Shown: piece after piece, positions 1-9,500 of the stretch
How the letters are laid out: every line of letters begins with the position of its first letter
How positions within the stretch are numbered: position 1 is the first letter of the stretch
Virus record (IMG/VR): IMGVR_UViG_3300030328_001042
Location: 1,600-23,549 of that record
Length of the DNA: 21,950 nt
Direction: 5' to 3' (one strand)
Source of the DNA: a virus
Program-made: the position numbers and the translations under genes
The notes under the pieces: model-generated
Told to the model about the DNA's origin: nothing
Database searches by the model: none
Seen by the model: the letters and a program-made list of their open reading frames with translations, nothing else

Positions 1-91
1 TTGGAGGAATTATTTCCGCAGGAGGAATTATTGTTAGTTCTGGTAAATCTTTAACCTTTGGCTCGTTTATAAAAGGAGGCTTTAATTCCAC
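1..91 (-). CDS. Partial proline-rich protein, N-terminus only
   Basis: A GTG codon directly follows the TAG stop of the upstream 185-aa gene, in the same frame. The frame stays open for 30 codons to the window edge. The peptide begins MELKPPFINEPKVKDLPEL and continues with a six-residue repeat (IIPPAE, IIPP). Such a proline-rich charged stretch looks like real protein rather than a chance frame. No convincing Shine-Dalgarno sequence precedes the GTG, so translation would depend on coupling to the upstream gene or on stop readthrough. I do not recognise the family. The gene continues outside the window, so its function cannot be judged. Confidence 0.5.
   Translation of the reverse strand, partial: MELKPPFINEPKVKDLPELTIIPPAEIIPP
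3..32. repeat. 12-bp direct repeat, 18-bp period
   Basis: GGAGGAATTATT occurs at 3-14 and again at 21-32. Read on the minus strand it encodes the proline-rich repeat IIPPAE-IIPP at the start of the partial gene. The 18-bp period keeps the reading frame. The array may continue beyond the window edge. Confidence 0.7.
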
Positions 92-649
92 CTAGCAGTC
101 GTTCCATTGACCTGCAAGATTACTTGCGGCTTCACCTGCTTGTTTCCTAGCCTGACCAAAGAATATCCCTGCTAATACTGGCCCTACGATTGGAACCCCT
201 GCCAAAGCTGGTGTTACTTGAACCGATCCAGCATCAGCAATCATCATTCCATTACTTCTACCTTGGGCTTGTTTCTCAATACATTCGATCTGTTTTGCTG
301 TCAATTTACCGTCTGAACCTTGAGGATATGTAATGAACTGAGCAACAGATTCTTTATGTATATGTTTTTTCTTTACACCACCATTAAATGTAGGTTGTTC
401 TGAATCTTCGTAAGACAACATCGTTTTTGGATCGTGTTGACGGCTGGCAAAACTCCATTCTTCTGCGCCATCAGCACCTTTTTCGCTTCTGATTTGAAGA
501 CTGCTGTAGGGAGTGCTAGAAAGCTTGGCTATATCAGGGATGCCAGAATCTTTACGAGCCAAAAGATTAAGGCTCATAAAGTTAGTAGCAATTAAACCAC
601 CGCCTAACACTAAAGAAGTCAGACCGTTAAATGACTTGAACTGGATCAT
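92..649 (-). CDS. Hypothetical 185-aa protein with hydrophobic N- and C-terminal segments
   Basis: Not assigned to a known function. A hydrophobic stretch at about residues 9-31 (LTSLVLGGGLIATNFMSLNL) could be a signal anchor or membrane helix. A second one at about 147-165 (ALAGVPIVGPVLAGIFFG) sits near the C-terminus. Between them lies a hydrophilic region with the basic patch KKKHIHK. The ATG overlaps the stop of the upstream 71-aa gene by 4 nt (ATGA), which suggests translational coupling. It sits after the fibre cluster beside two other small proteins, a place where phages often keep accessory virion or lysis genes. Membrane association is inferred from hydrophobicity only. A GTG-initiated frame follows its TAG stop immediately. 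Confidence 0.75.
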   Translation of the reverse strand: MIQFKSFNGLTSLVLGGGLIATNFMSLNLLARKDSGIPDIAKLSSTPYSSLQIRSEKGADGAEEWSFASRQHDPKTMLSYEDSEQPTFNGGVKKKHIHKESVAQFITYPQGSDGKLTAKQIECIEKQAQGRSNGMMIADAGSVQVTPALAGVPIVGPVLAGIFFGQARKQAGEAASNLAGQWNDC

Positions 650-861
650 TTAGCGAAAGGGTTAACAGGGCCAGTACTAGAAGGCATTTTGGGTACAGAT
701 GGCATTGATCCTTTAACAAGAGAAGGCAATTGCTTTTGCACTTCAGTCATTATGGATTCTGTAATCTTGCCACGCTGAAAATAAGCAAGCGTACCACCAC
801 CTACTGCCACTACAAGAGCAGCAGTATTTATGTAGGTGAGGATCTTAAGCATTGCCGACAC
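646..861 (-). CDS. Small single-pass membrane protein (71 aa)
   Basis: One hydrophobic helix at about residues 7-28 (ILTYINTAALVVAVGGGTLAYF) is followed by a short basic/amphipathic segment and a proline-rich tail (SMPSVPKMPSSTGPVNPF). From memory, small proteins of this build occur in cyanophages, usually unassigned. The first codon at 861 is GTG. An ATG three codons downstream (852) would start the protein at MLKIL and cut the overlap with the preceding gene from 17 to 8 nt, so either start is possible. The stop overlaps the next gene by 4 nt. One N-terminal helix with a charged tail is compatible with a holin-like or virion membrane protein, but no endolysin is visible nearby, so this remains a guess. 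Confidence 0.75.
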   Translation of the reverse strand: MSAMLKILTYINTAALVVAVGGGTLAYFQRGKITESIMTEVQKQLPSLVKGSMPSVPKMPSSTGPVNPFAK

Positions 862-1060
862 CAGCCTCTTTATCTATGTCCTCTAAGAGGGTTGCATTTA
901 TTTCTCCGACTCTTTTGTTTAAAGAATCAAGCTTGGCTTGGGTTGTTGCAGGTAAATCTCCTAGCAATTCTTTCACTTGTTCATTGTAGTTATCTACAAT
1001 TTCCTGCTGCTGTTTCCCTAAATTTTCCTTCTCTTGTGCAAGAGCGATACGGTCAGCCAT
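845..1060 (-). CDS. Small coiled-coil protein (71 aa), unknown function
   Basis: The protein is almost wholly helical by composition. It is rich in Q, E, K and L with heptad-like spacing over residues 5-60 (for example ALAQEKENLGKQQQEIVDNY), has no cysteine and carries no membrane segment. It starts at ATG 1060 after a gap of about 63 nt, the largest gap among the genes at this end of the window. Its last codons overlap the small membrane protein gene. A short coiled coil encoded just before a membrane protein could be a structural accessory or a lysis regulator. I see no diagnostic motif, so no function is assigned. Confidence 0.7.
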   Translation of the reverse strand: MADRIALAQEKENLGKQQQEIVDNYNEQVKELLGDLPATTQAKLDSLNKRVGEINATLLEDIDKEAGVGNA

Positions 1061-1123
1061 AAAAATAATACATTTCTCTTGAATTATAAACCTACTGTCT
1101 ATCCCCTACCCTTTCGGCTAACA

Positions 1124-1576
1124 CTAAGATGTTGGTTTTGTAGGCCAAGCCATTCCATCAGCTTCCCAAGGAAATCCACTTTGATCAGGTAAATCTCTTA
1201 AAGCCTGTCTGTAAGTTTTCCATTCTGCTTTCTTATCATCTGTTAAATCTGGTGAGTTCACTGTCCATTCATACTTATTTAAAAGAGCATCTCTTTTCTG
1301 TCGAACTATTTCTTTTTCAAAAGGAGTGTCGGCAATTTTTTGTTCAGCCTCGGTTAAAAGAACACTCCAGTAATTAGGGTTATTTCTAAGAAGTCCATCC
1401 ATTAATTCTTTTACATTATCTTCAGAAGTAAATTCTATTTGAGTTTCTGGGTTTCGGCGTCCTACTTTTACATGCCATTTCTTTGTTTCAGACTCTTCAA
1501 TTATCCATTCAGAAGTTAAGTCTGCTGCAACAGTTATGTTGAATACTGCTGTCGATAGAAGTGTTTTGTTAATCAT
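1124..1576 (-). CDS. Phage_tail_APC-like tail assembly chaperone (150 aa)
   Basis: The C-terminal half carries the pattern of the Phage_tail_APC family: KRDALL at about residues 94-99, then DLTDDKKAEWKTYRQALRDLP at about 110-130, then GFPWEADGMAWPTKP at the end. Family members commonly lie next to tail fibre genes and are thought to help fibre or tail assembly. The N-terminal half (about 1-85) is a separate acidic region with no motif I know. The ATG overlaps the stop of the upstream 118-aa gene by 4 nt, so the two are probably coupled. It is unrelated to the G/G-T chaperone near 20000, and its likely client is the fibre cluster rather than the tape measure. The family call is strong; the precise client is inferred. 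Confidence 0.75.
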   Translation of the reverse strand: MINKTLLSTAVFNITVAADLTSEWIIEESETKKWHVKVGRRNPETQIEFTSEDNVKELMDGLLRNNPNYWSVLLTEAEQKIADTPFEKEIVRQKRDALLNKYEWTVNSPDLTDDKKAEWKTYRQALRDLPDQSGFPWEADGMAWPTKPTS

Positions 1577-1929
1577 AAGTCAAATTCAACGCCTTGGACT
1601 TTAGTTCCACCGCTACCTTGTCCAGAGGAGCCGCTTTTTATAACATCTCCAGCATACAGCCTAAACTCATGGGACATGTAATTGTTATAGGAATCAGAGT
1701 TTTCGTCTATATTTATATATTTAAATAATTGGTTGTTATTAATTTCAGGTGGATACTGATATTCTCTGTGAATAATGTGTCCTTTAAAATACTTCCCTGA
1801 TGGAACAGTATATAAGGTTTCATTGTTAGAATCAGACCAAGCGACAACGCTTCCAGATGGCTTTTCATAGTTGGATGCTGCGGCGGCTGATGATCCAGCA
1901 GCAAATGAGACTGAGTTTGTTAATCCCAT
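1573..1929 (-). CDS. Small phage structural protein, probable adhesin accessory (118 aa)
   Basis: A compact, beta-rich sequence. Residues 35-55 carry ETLYTVPSGKYFKGHI, followed by an aromatic/Asn-rich middle and then FRLYAGDVIKSGSSGQGSGG and VQGVEFDL at the C-terminus. The 'YTVPxGKY ... LxAGDxI ... VxGVEF' layout is one I recall from small structural proteins of marine phages that sit next to fibres and are thought to form jelly-roll-like knobs. The gene starts 3 nt after the stop of the 525-aa adhesin-like gene and overlaps the following chaperone-like gene by 4 nt. Together they look like one receptor-binding cassette. The assignment to a fold is inferred; the sequence does not show what it binds. 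Confidence 0.65.
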   Translation of the reverse strand: MGLTNSVSFAAGSSAAAASNYEKPSGSVVAWSDSNNETLYTVPSGKYFKGHIIHREYQYPPEINNNQLFKYINIDENSDSYNNYMSHEFRLYAGDVIKSGSSGQGSGGTKVQGVEFDL

Positions 1930-1932
1930 GAT

Positions 1933-3510
1933 TTAAGTAGAAAGGATACCAGTTGTTCTCTGCTTCATTGTGCCATAGGCAGCAGCTAATAACGAAGGCT
2001 TGAATGTAGGAGTCCAAGTTTCAGACTCACCGTAATAGTTCGGAAGAGTTGCCTCAGTCGCCGAACTTCCGAATTGAACTTTAACTCTATACGCCATTCC
2101 TCCAGCAGTATTATCACCACCAGAACCGCCATCTGTGATGTTATCCATATCAAGAACAAAACTACCATCACCATTTGAAGCACCAATGTTCATCCAATAT
2201 CTAGAAGTGCTATCTGTAGGAGTAGGTTTTTTTAAAGGTCTAAAACCGTTATATGGCCCAATGTGTTTATTTGCTGTATTACTACCAGAACAAGGAAAAT
2301 CTCTATAGTCAAAATTACTGTCTCCACCACCCGAAGTTGGTTTCCAATTAGTTACCAAATTCAATCCATCAGGATTAGTCCAAGTACCACTGGTAACTAT
2401 TTTATCAAGTTGCGCTGGAGTACCTAACTGATAAATACACAATCCAAACTGGTTTGTACTTGTACCTCTACTCCAAGGCCAAAGAGCATAATAAATTCCA
2501 GCAGTATTTCTAACCAATGCTGGTCTCCATCCACTCCAGTTATAGCCAGAGTTTCTTATTGGAGCGTCACCACTTGTAGAAGTCGAAGTATCCCAATAAT
2601 TAAACCTTCCATCCGAAATTCGAAATAAACCTAATCTGTCACCACTACTAGCGTCAGTTGTAGATTTAACTAGGCAGTAATTATCTAAAGCACTAAAATA
2701 ATGTTTTTCATTACTAATCGTCCAGTTAGTACCACTTCCTAGGGAATTTTTTAGTGTTATATTTGAACTTACAGTGTTAGTTGTTGTATCTAAATACTTA
2801 TAATTTGAAAAGCTAGTACTATCGTTTCTCAAGATCAAATACTTATTTGAATAACCACCACACCAATTTCTATAGTCATTGTCAGCGTTAAATACTTCTG
2901 TAACTGTATCAGCAGAAGCGTCATAGAACTTCATGTGATTATATCCATCAGTACTTTCCGCATTGTCTATATATTCAGTGTAATAAAAATCGCCTTCATC
3001 TTTTCCAAGATGTTCATCGGCCCAATAGATAGTTATGTTTGAAGTACCTAAACCTCCTCCATTTGTTTTGTTAAGTACACTGGTACTTGAACCTGTTAAA
3101 TATATACTTGATCTACTAGTCATTGATACCCTTCCTGCCGAAGACATATCTTTAGGTTTTGTATAATAATCTGAGGCACTTATAACATCAGCGTTTCTAT
3201 ATTGACTGTTTGAGCCAGCACTGGACTGTGATTTCATTCCTGTCCATATAGCATTGTCAGCAGGAAACATTTTTAATGTTTGACTTGCCTTCATTAACAA
3301 CGTGCCACCAATCGCACCTGAGCCACTTTGCTTTGCAACTGGTACATTATCTACTCTAAAATCGACAGCCTTCCCGCCGGGGATAGTGACGGCAATATCT
3401 CTTACTACTGCTGTCTGACTTCCTGTCGTTGTCGCAACGGTATGACCATTCGCAATGTCTGAGTAAGAAAGACTTGCATCACTTGAAAATTCATGTATTG
3501 CGTCAGCCAT
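1933..3510 (-). CDS. Putative tail adhesin / receptor-binding protein (525 aa)
   Basis: Large, Ser/Thr/Asn/Tyr/Gly-rich and without membrane segments, as expected for an extracellular beta-structured virion protein. Residues 1-95 form a distinct N-terminal domain (GHTVATTTGSQTAVVRDIAV, then KAVDFRVDNVPVAKQSG) that could dock to the tail. From about residue 180 to 380, short blocks recur with the sense 'aromatic-strand, turn, D/T-rich loop' (KFYDASADTVTEVF; YKYLDTTTNTVSSNI; LGLFRISDGRFNYWDTSTS), which resemble beta-propeller or kelch-like blades. The gene lies 54 nt downstream of the giant fibre gene. Position and composition suggest receptor recognition. I recognise no specific family, and the propeller suggestion rests on pattern alone. 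Confidence 0.65.
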   Translation of the reverse strand: MADAIHEFSSDASLSYSDIANGHTVATTTGSQTAVVRDIAVTIPGGKAVDFRVDNVPVAKQSGSGAIGGTLLMKASQTLKMFPADNAIWTGMKSQSSAGSNSQYRNADVISASDYYTKPKDMSSAGRVSMTSRSSIYLTGSSTSVLNKTNGGGLGTSNITIYWADEHLGKDEGDFYYTEYIDNAESTDGYNHMKFYDASADTVTEVFNADNDYRNWCGGYSNKYLILRNDSTSFSNYKYLDTTTNTVSSNITLKNSLGSGTNWTISNEKHYFSALDNYCLVKSTTDASSGDRLGLFRISDGRFNYWDTSTSTSGDAPIRNSGYNWSGWRPALVRNTAGIYYALWPWSRGTSTNQFGLCIYQLGTPAQLDKIVTSGTWTNPDGLNLVTNWKPTSGGGDSNFDYRDFPCSGSNTANKHIGPYNGFRPLKKPTPTDSTSRYWMNIGASNGDGSFVLDMDNITDGGSGGDNTAGGMAYRVKVQFGSSATEATLPNYYGESETWTPTFKPSLLAAAYGTMKQRTTGILST

Positions 3511-3564
3511 AGATTTTCACGAGTTCATTGTCAATCTTACTAGATATTAGCATTGGATCTACGT

Positions 3565-6500
3565 TTAGCACCCGCAGAAGTGTTTTAGTAGACCAGCGTA
3601 ACTAGGAACAGCAGCAGGAAGGTTGGTAATATTTGAACCATCACCGTAAAGAGTGTCAGCGTACATATTTCTTACTCGGACGCCATTAGCTCCTATGTCA
3701 TAAGTACTATCTGTAGCTGGTTCAATATGACCACTACTGGTAATCTGCCATCTATTACTATTGTTGTGTCTGAAAATTAAACCGTTACTACCACCACCTA
3801 TATAAAGATAATTTGAGTGCTGTTGAATCTTTCCGTAAGCGTCACCTGTCCAAGAACCATTAGCGAATCTAATATCACTATTAGCAGCAATACTTACAGC
3901 ACCAGCACCACCGCTAAAGGTAATATCCCCAGTAGTCGTATCATCAGCATCAGATCTTAAGAAGCTTGCACCTTGAACACCATCCAACGTGTCGGCATCT
4001 AGCCCAGAACCAGCACCATCAACAGTTTTGATTAATGTAAGTATTTCACTAGCTGATTGATCTGCTGTCGCTCCGTCTTCTACATTTAAAAGAGTCCGAG
4101 CATCACCAGCCGCTAAAGTTTCAACATCCCCTGTTCCTGATGTAGTTCGTCCTAGGAATCGTGCTGAAGGAATCTCTTGCATTTTTGCAAAAGTAACAGC
4201 ATCATCTTCTATTCGTGCTGAAGCCAAAGTTCCTGAACTTATATTGTCTGCGTTTAATGCAGTTAAGTTTGCACCACTAGCAACAGGTAATGTTGATGGG
4301 AAACGAGCATCAGGAACAGTACCCGAAGTTAAATTACTTGCACTTAAATTAGTTAAGTCAATTGTTTGCCAACTGTTATCACCTCTTAAGAAGTTAGAGC
4401 TAGAAGCTGTACCACTTCCAAGTCTCGCTGTTGCTACCGTTCCAGAAGCTAAGTTAGTTGCGTTTAAAGCAGTTAAAGTTGAACCATCTCCAATAAATGT
4501 CTTACCACTAGCAACCTGAATATGCTCTGAAGATGTCCAAGCATCTGTTGAATTGACCCAGTTAAATGTCTTATCGCTGCTGCCCTTAAGGGTTAGTCCC
4601 CCTCCATCTGCGGTGGTATCACTAGGACTTGATACTTTACCAAGTTCTATATTTTTATCAGCCACCTCAACGGTTGTACTTGAAACTGTTGTAGTTGTGC
4701 CTTGGACTGTGAGATCTCCACTTACAGTTAATGCTCCTGTAACTGCCACTCCAGTTGAACTCGTGGCAAGTCTGGTTGTTCCTGCATGTTGTATCCTTAC
4801 AGGATTATCACTCTGAGTCGCAAGAACTAAAGGAGAAAGATTAGAGTCTAAAAAATTGATATTTGTAGAATTATTATGCCCAACAGTTAAATCAGCACCT
4901 ACCCCAAATTTTGCATATTCTTGATCGCCTAAAGTTAAGTGTCCATTTACATCTAATGCTCCTGAGACTGTAGCACCCGCAGTTGTAGTGGTTAAGCGAG
5001 CCGAATCATTAAAATAAAGAATGGCTCCACCATCCATTTCAAATCTGGCTGACTTTTTAACATTCCCTCCATTTGTAGCTGAATGTCTTATTTCTACAGG
5101 CGATCCTTTTCCTTGAACAATACTGGTGGTTCCGTCATACCAGAGCTTCATCTGATCAGTTGAATCTCCAACGTATAGATTTCCATTTTCGACAACAGTC
5201 AAGCCAGTTAATGTTCCAAGAGAAGTGATATTTGCTTGAGCAGCAGTTTGGATCGTTCCAGTTAAATTTCCTGTGACATTTCCAACAAAGGAAGTAGCAG
5301 TTAAAGCACCAGTTCCAGAATTGAAGGTTAATGAACTTGATCCTGCAAATGATCCAGAATTATTAAATTGAACTTGTGTATTTGATCCAGCAGCAGAAGT
5401 TACTACAGACTGCCAAGAACAAGTTCCGTCACCATCCTCTCTTAGGAATTTAGTAGCACCTGATTCGCCTGTTGAAAGTATTGCTGTTCCTTCTGGAGTA
5501 GCAGAGATTGTTTGCCAAGTATTATCTCCTCTTAGGAACTTGCTGCTTACAGAACTTCCTGATCCAAGCCTTGCAACATTGACGGTTCCGGAACTTAAGT
5601 TTGAAGCATTTAAAGCTGTTAATGAAGTTCCAGCTCCACTAAATCCTGTCGAAGTTAACAACCCAGTTGAAGGGTTATAAGTTAAACCTGTATCAGTTTC
5701 AATTGCTTGAGTGCCAGTAGCACCATCAACAAATGTTGGATATACAGTTTCATCAGTAGAATTATTTGCTACAGCAATAATATTAGTTGCTTCAGTTGCA
5801 GAAGCAGCATTACCAGTACAAGCTCCAGATGAACCTGATACATTACCTTGAAGAAGATTGCACGATAGAACATTAGTACTTGGGTTATAAGTAAGTCCTG
5901 TATCTGTCTCGGCTCCTTGTGATCCTGTCGCTCCATCAGCAAATAACAGATAAACAGTTTCATTTGTTGAGTTGTTAGCTGTAACAGTAAAGCTTGCTGC
6001 ATTACCTGTTGTGTCTTGATTTCCAGCAGCGTTAACGCCGGGAAGATTTATGCTTGCTGATCCATCGAAAGCAACTCCGCCAATATTTACACTTGAAGCA
6101 AATTTTGTTGCTGTTGCAGCATTACCAGAAGTGTTTTGCGTTCCAGTAGCATTGACGCCGGGAAGATTTATATTTGCACTTCCGTTAAAGCTGACTCCTC
6201 CAATAGTCCTTGCTGTTGCAAGTGTTGTAGCGGTGTCTGCATTGCCAGTTACATCCCCAGTAATATCTCCTACAAAGGTTCCTGTAATTGTTCCGCCATT
6301 TGTAATATTCTGACTGCCCATATTGAGAGCACCTGACATTGTGCCGCCAGCCAACGGAAGCTTAGTTGCGTCAGTAGCAGAGTCAGTAGCCCATTCAAGT
6401 GTGGTTGCAGTCGATCCAGCCTTGAGCACTTGACCTGTTGTAGGTGCTGTTGCTGGAAGGGTATAAGTTATATCGGCTGCTTGAGCTTGAGCTTTAAAAC

Positions 6501-9500
6501 CTGAGTAATGTGCTCCGTCTGAATCTGCCTCACTTAGCCTTAGTTCTTTTGCATTATCAATTATCAAATTGCCTGTCATTATGCCGCCAGCTTTTGCTAA
6601 GGCATTTCCAGCCGTGGTATTAGCGGTTGTAGCCAAATCAAAGGCAGATTTAACAGCGTTAGGTGTGGCTGCTGTTGTTGCACTTGTGCTTGAAGTTGAG
6701 TCTGTTAATTGAAGGACACCAACGGCACTTGTCGTTCCAGTCGTAACTTTTGAACCTGTAATTGCAGCAGAGTTTGATATATCTGCGTTGACAATTACTC
6801 CAGCAGAAATAGAAGTTAAACCAGCATTATTTATACTTATGTCTCCTGTAACTGCTACTGCTGCTACCTTGTTTGATGCGTTACCTACAAGGATTTGAGC
6901 AGAGGTTAAATTGGCTAATTTTGTAAACGCAATTGCAGCATCACTCTTAATGTCTACGTTCTGGATCGTGTCATTGGCAAGCATCGCTCCAGTAACAGTT
7001 CCAGTATCACCAGTTGTAATTACTGTTCCAGTTACATTCGGCAGGGTTATTACTTTGTCCGAAGTCGTTGGATCGGCAACTGTTAATTTTGTCTCAAACG
7101 CATCTGCTGTTGCTCCCTCGAAAACAAGACTTCCAGTGTTACCAATTAGCAACTCACCTGTAACAGTACCACCTGCTTTTGCTACTTTTTCTGTTTCTAA
7201 TTCGTCTATCGCTGCCTGAACATTAGTGGCTTGAAGTTGGCCAAAAGCTGTATAGCCAATTTGGTTAGCAGTTTGCGAAGCAACGGTTTCAGATAGATCT
7301 ATTTCTACCCAGTTTGATCCAGAACTATTTGTTACTCCAAGTAAGTAGTCGGGTGGCTTAAGGATACTGGTTATTCCTGCAATCCCGCTTGGTGTGCCTT
7401 GAACCGAAACAACAACATATCCGCCGTCCACCGCAGAGCTAGCAGCAGGAAGATTAGCACCAACTGTTAAACCAGCAGCAGCTCCAGCACTTGTTACATG
7501 ACTTACTTCGCTCTGCGAAGCATCGTATGTACCAAGACGGACCAAGGCTCCTTTCGTTAAAGTGGTGATCGGATTCCAAGCGTTTCCGTCCCACAAAAAC
7601 GCATCTTCAGCGATTGGGTCAAAGAGAAGTTGACCAGTAAAGGCTGCTGTTGGGTAACCTAATTGGGCTATAGATTGTATTATCGTGGTTGATGAATTGC
7701 TAAGTTTAGATGAATCAATAGTATCGGCTCCAATCCTTGCAGCGTCTAAGGTTCCTGTTGTTATTTTACTTGCAGGAAGCGAAGGAATTTGCCCTTCAGT
7801 TAAGGCTGCTCCTGCTGTTGCTACACCTTTATTGTTAACAGTAATTGATTGATATGTTCCCGCACTAATTCCACTTGTTGCCGTTATTAAATTACCAGAA
7901 CCATCAACAGTTAAACCTCCTCCAGATGTAATCTGTACGGCTCCTTTTGCACTCGTAGTTGCAACAGGTAAATCAGCAGCGACCAGTGCAGTAGTCGAAG
8001 TAATCTGGCCTTGAGCGTTATATGTGATACCACTAATTGATGCGCCTGTTATTGAATTTGTAATTGATAAAGCACCTGCTCCACTAACGCTTAATCCAGC
8101 ACCAACAGAAACGCCGCCGACAGCACTAGCAGTTGCTACAGGCAAGTCTCCTGCTACCAATGCGGTTGTAGCGGTTATCAAGCCCTGTGCGTTATATGTA
8201 ATCCCAGAACGAGTAGCAGCAGTAATAGTGTTATTGATTCCAAGATTCCCACTTGCTACGTTTAAAGATCTATCAATATTGCTTGTATTTAATTTTGCAG
8301 CAGTAATTGTTCCATCACCTATTTTTGTTCCGCTAATTCCACTCGCTACCTTGTCATTGGTGATAGCGGCGTTAGCCACAGCAGCAGTATCTACAGCGTT
8401 ATCTGCTAGTTCAGCAGCTCCTACAGCATTGGCGGCTATCTTTGAACTTGTAACTGTATTGTCACCAATAGATGTTGCTGAAATAGTTCCATCAAGTTTT
8501 GCTGCGTTTATAGCTCCGTCTGCAATCTTGTCCCTCGTGATGGCTCCATTTGCAACAGCCGCAGTGTCCACAGCGTTGTCAGCCAGTTCACTTGCTCCTA
8601 CGGAATTTGCAGCTAGATTTCCAGCCGTAATTGTATTTGCAGCTATCTTTGCAGAAGTAATGGCAGCGTCAGCAACAGCATCAGTATCTACGGCATCATC
8701 AGCCAACTCTGAAGCAGTTACGGCGTTTGCTGCTATTTGTGCCGCAGTTATAGAATTTCCAGCGATCTTTGCTCCTGCTATATCGCCGTCAGATATATTT
8801 AACTTGGCATAAGTAACAGTTGCATTAGATAATTTATCTCCAGTAATACTTCCCGCTAATTGTGCATTAGTGATCGTTCCAGATAAAGAAGAAGCTGGAT
8901 AATTTGTAGCGTCAGTTAAGTTAAATGCAGGGGTCGCATCAGTCGCCCCAAGGGATATTGAAACTCCTCCAAGGCTTATAGATTCGTTTGCTAACTTAGC
9001 ATTAGTGACAGCATCATCAGCTATTGCAGCAGTGTCTACAGCATCATTAGCTAGTTCCGAAGCCCCTACAGCGTTCGCTGCTATTTGTGCTGCGGTTATT
9101 GAATCTCCTGTTATTTTCGCTCCGCCTATAGATCCATCGGCTAGGTTTAGTTTCCCTGCTCCAATCGTTGAATTAGCTAATTTATCGCCAGTAATACTTC
9201 CTGCTAACTGAGCATTGCTAACAGTTCCAGACAAAGAGGCTGCTGGATAGTTTGTTGCATCAGAAAGGTTAAATGCTGGAGTAGCATCAGTCGCTCCCAG
9301 TGAAATACTGACCCCGCCAAGACTTACAGATGAGTTCGCTAATTTCGCATTAGTAACAGCAGAGTCAGCAATAGCGTCTGTGTCTACGGCATCATCAGCA
9401 AGTTCAGAACTCCCTACAGCATTGGCTCCTATCTGTGCATTTGTTATAGAATTTCCTGTAATCTTTGCGCCGGGAATATCACCGTCACTAAGATTTAATT

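Noticed and set aside
1061-1123. Possible minus-strand promoter with TATAAT (plus-strand ATTATA at 1083-1088) before the small gene trio
   Set aside because: The -10-like hexamer is perfect, but no -35 element lies at suitable spacing and the region is AT-rich, so the match may be chance.
3511-3564. Search for a terminator or promoter between the fibre and the 525-aa gene
   Set aside because: Only a 5-bp inverted repeat (TAGAT/ATCTA) without a U tract was seen.
8024-8812. 262-codon open frame on the plus strand inside the fibre gene
   Set aside because: It is antisense to the repeat region, has A/V/P/S-biased composition mirroring the repeats, and all neighbouring genes run the other way. 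The other plus-strand frames at 4244-4816, 6050-6336, 6911-7219 and 9005-9211 are explained the same way.
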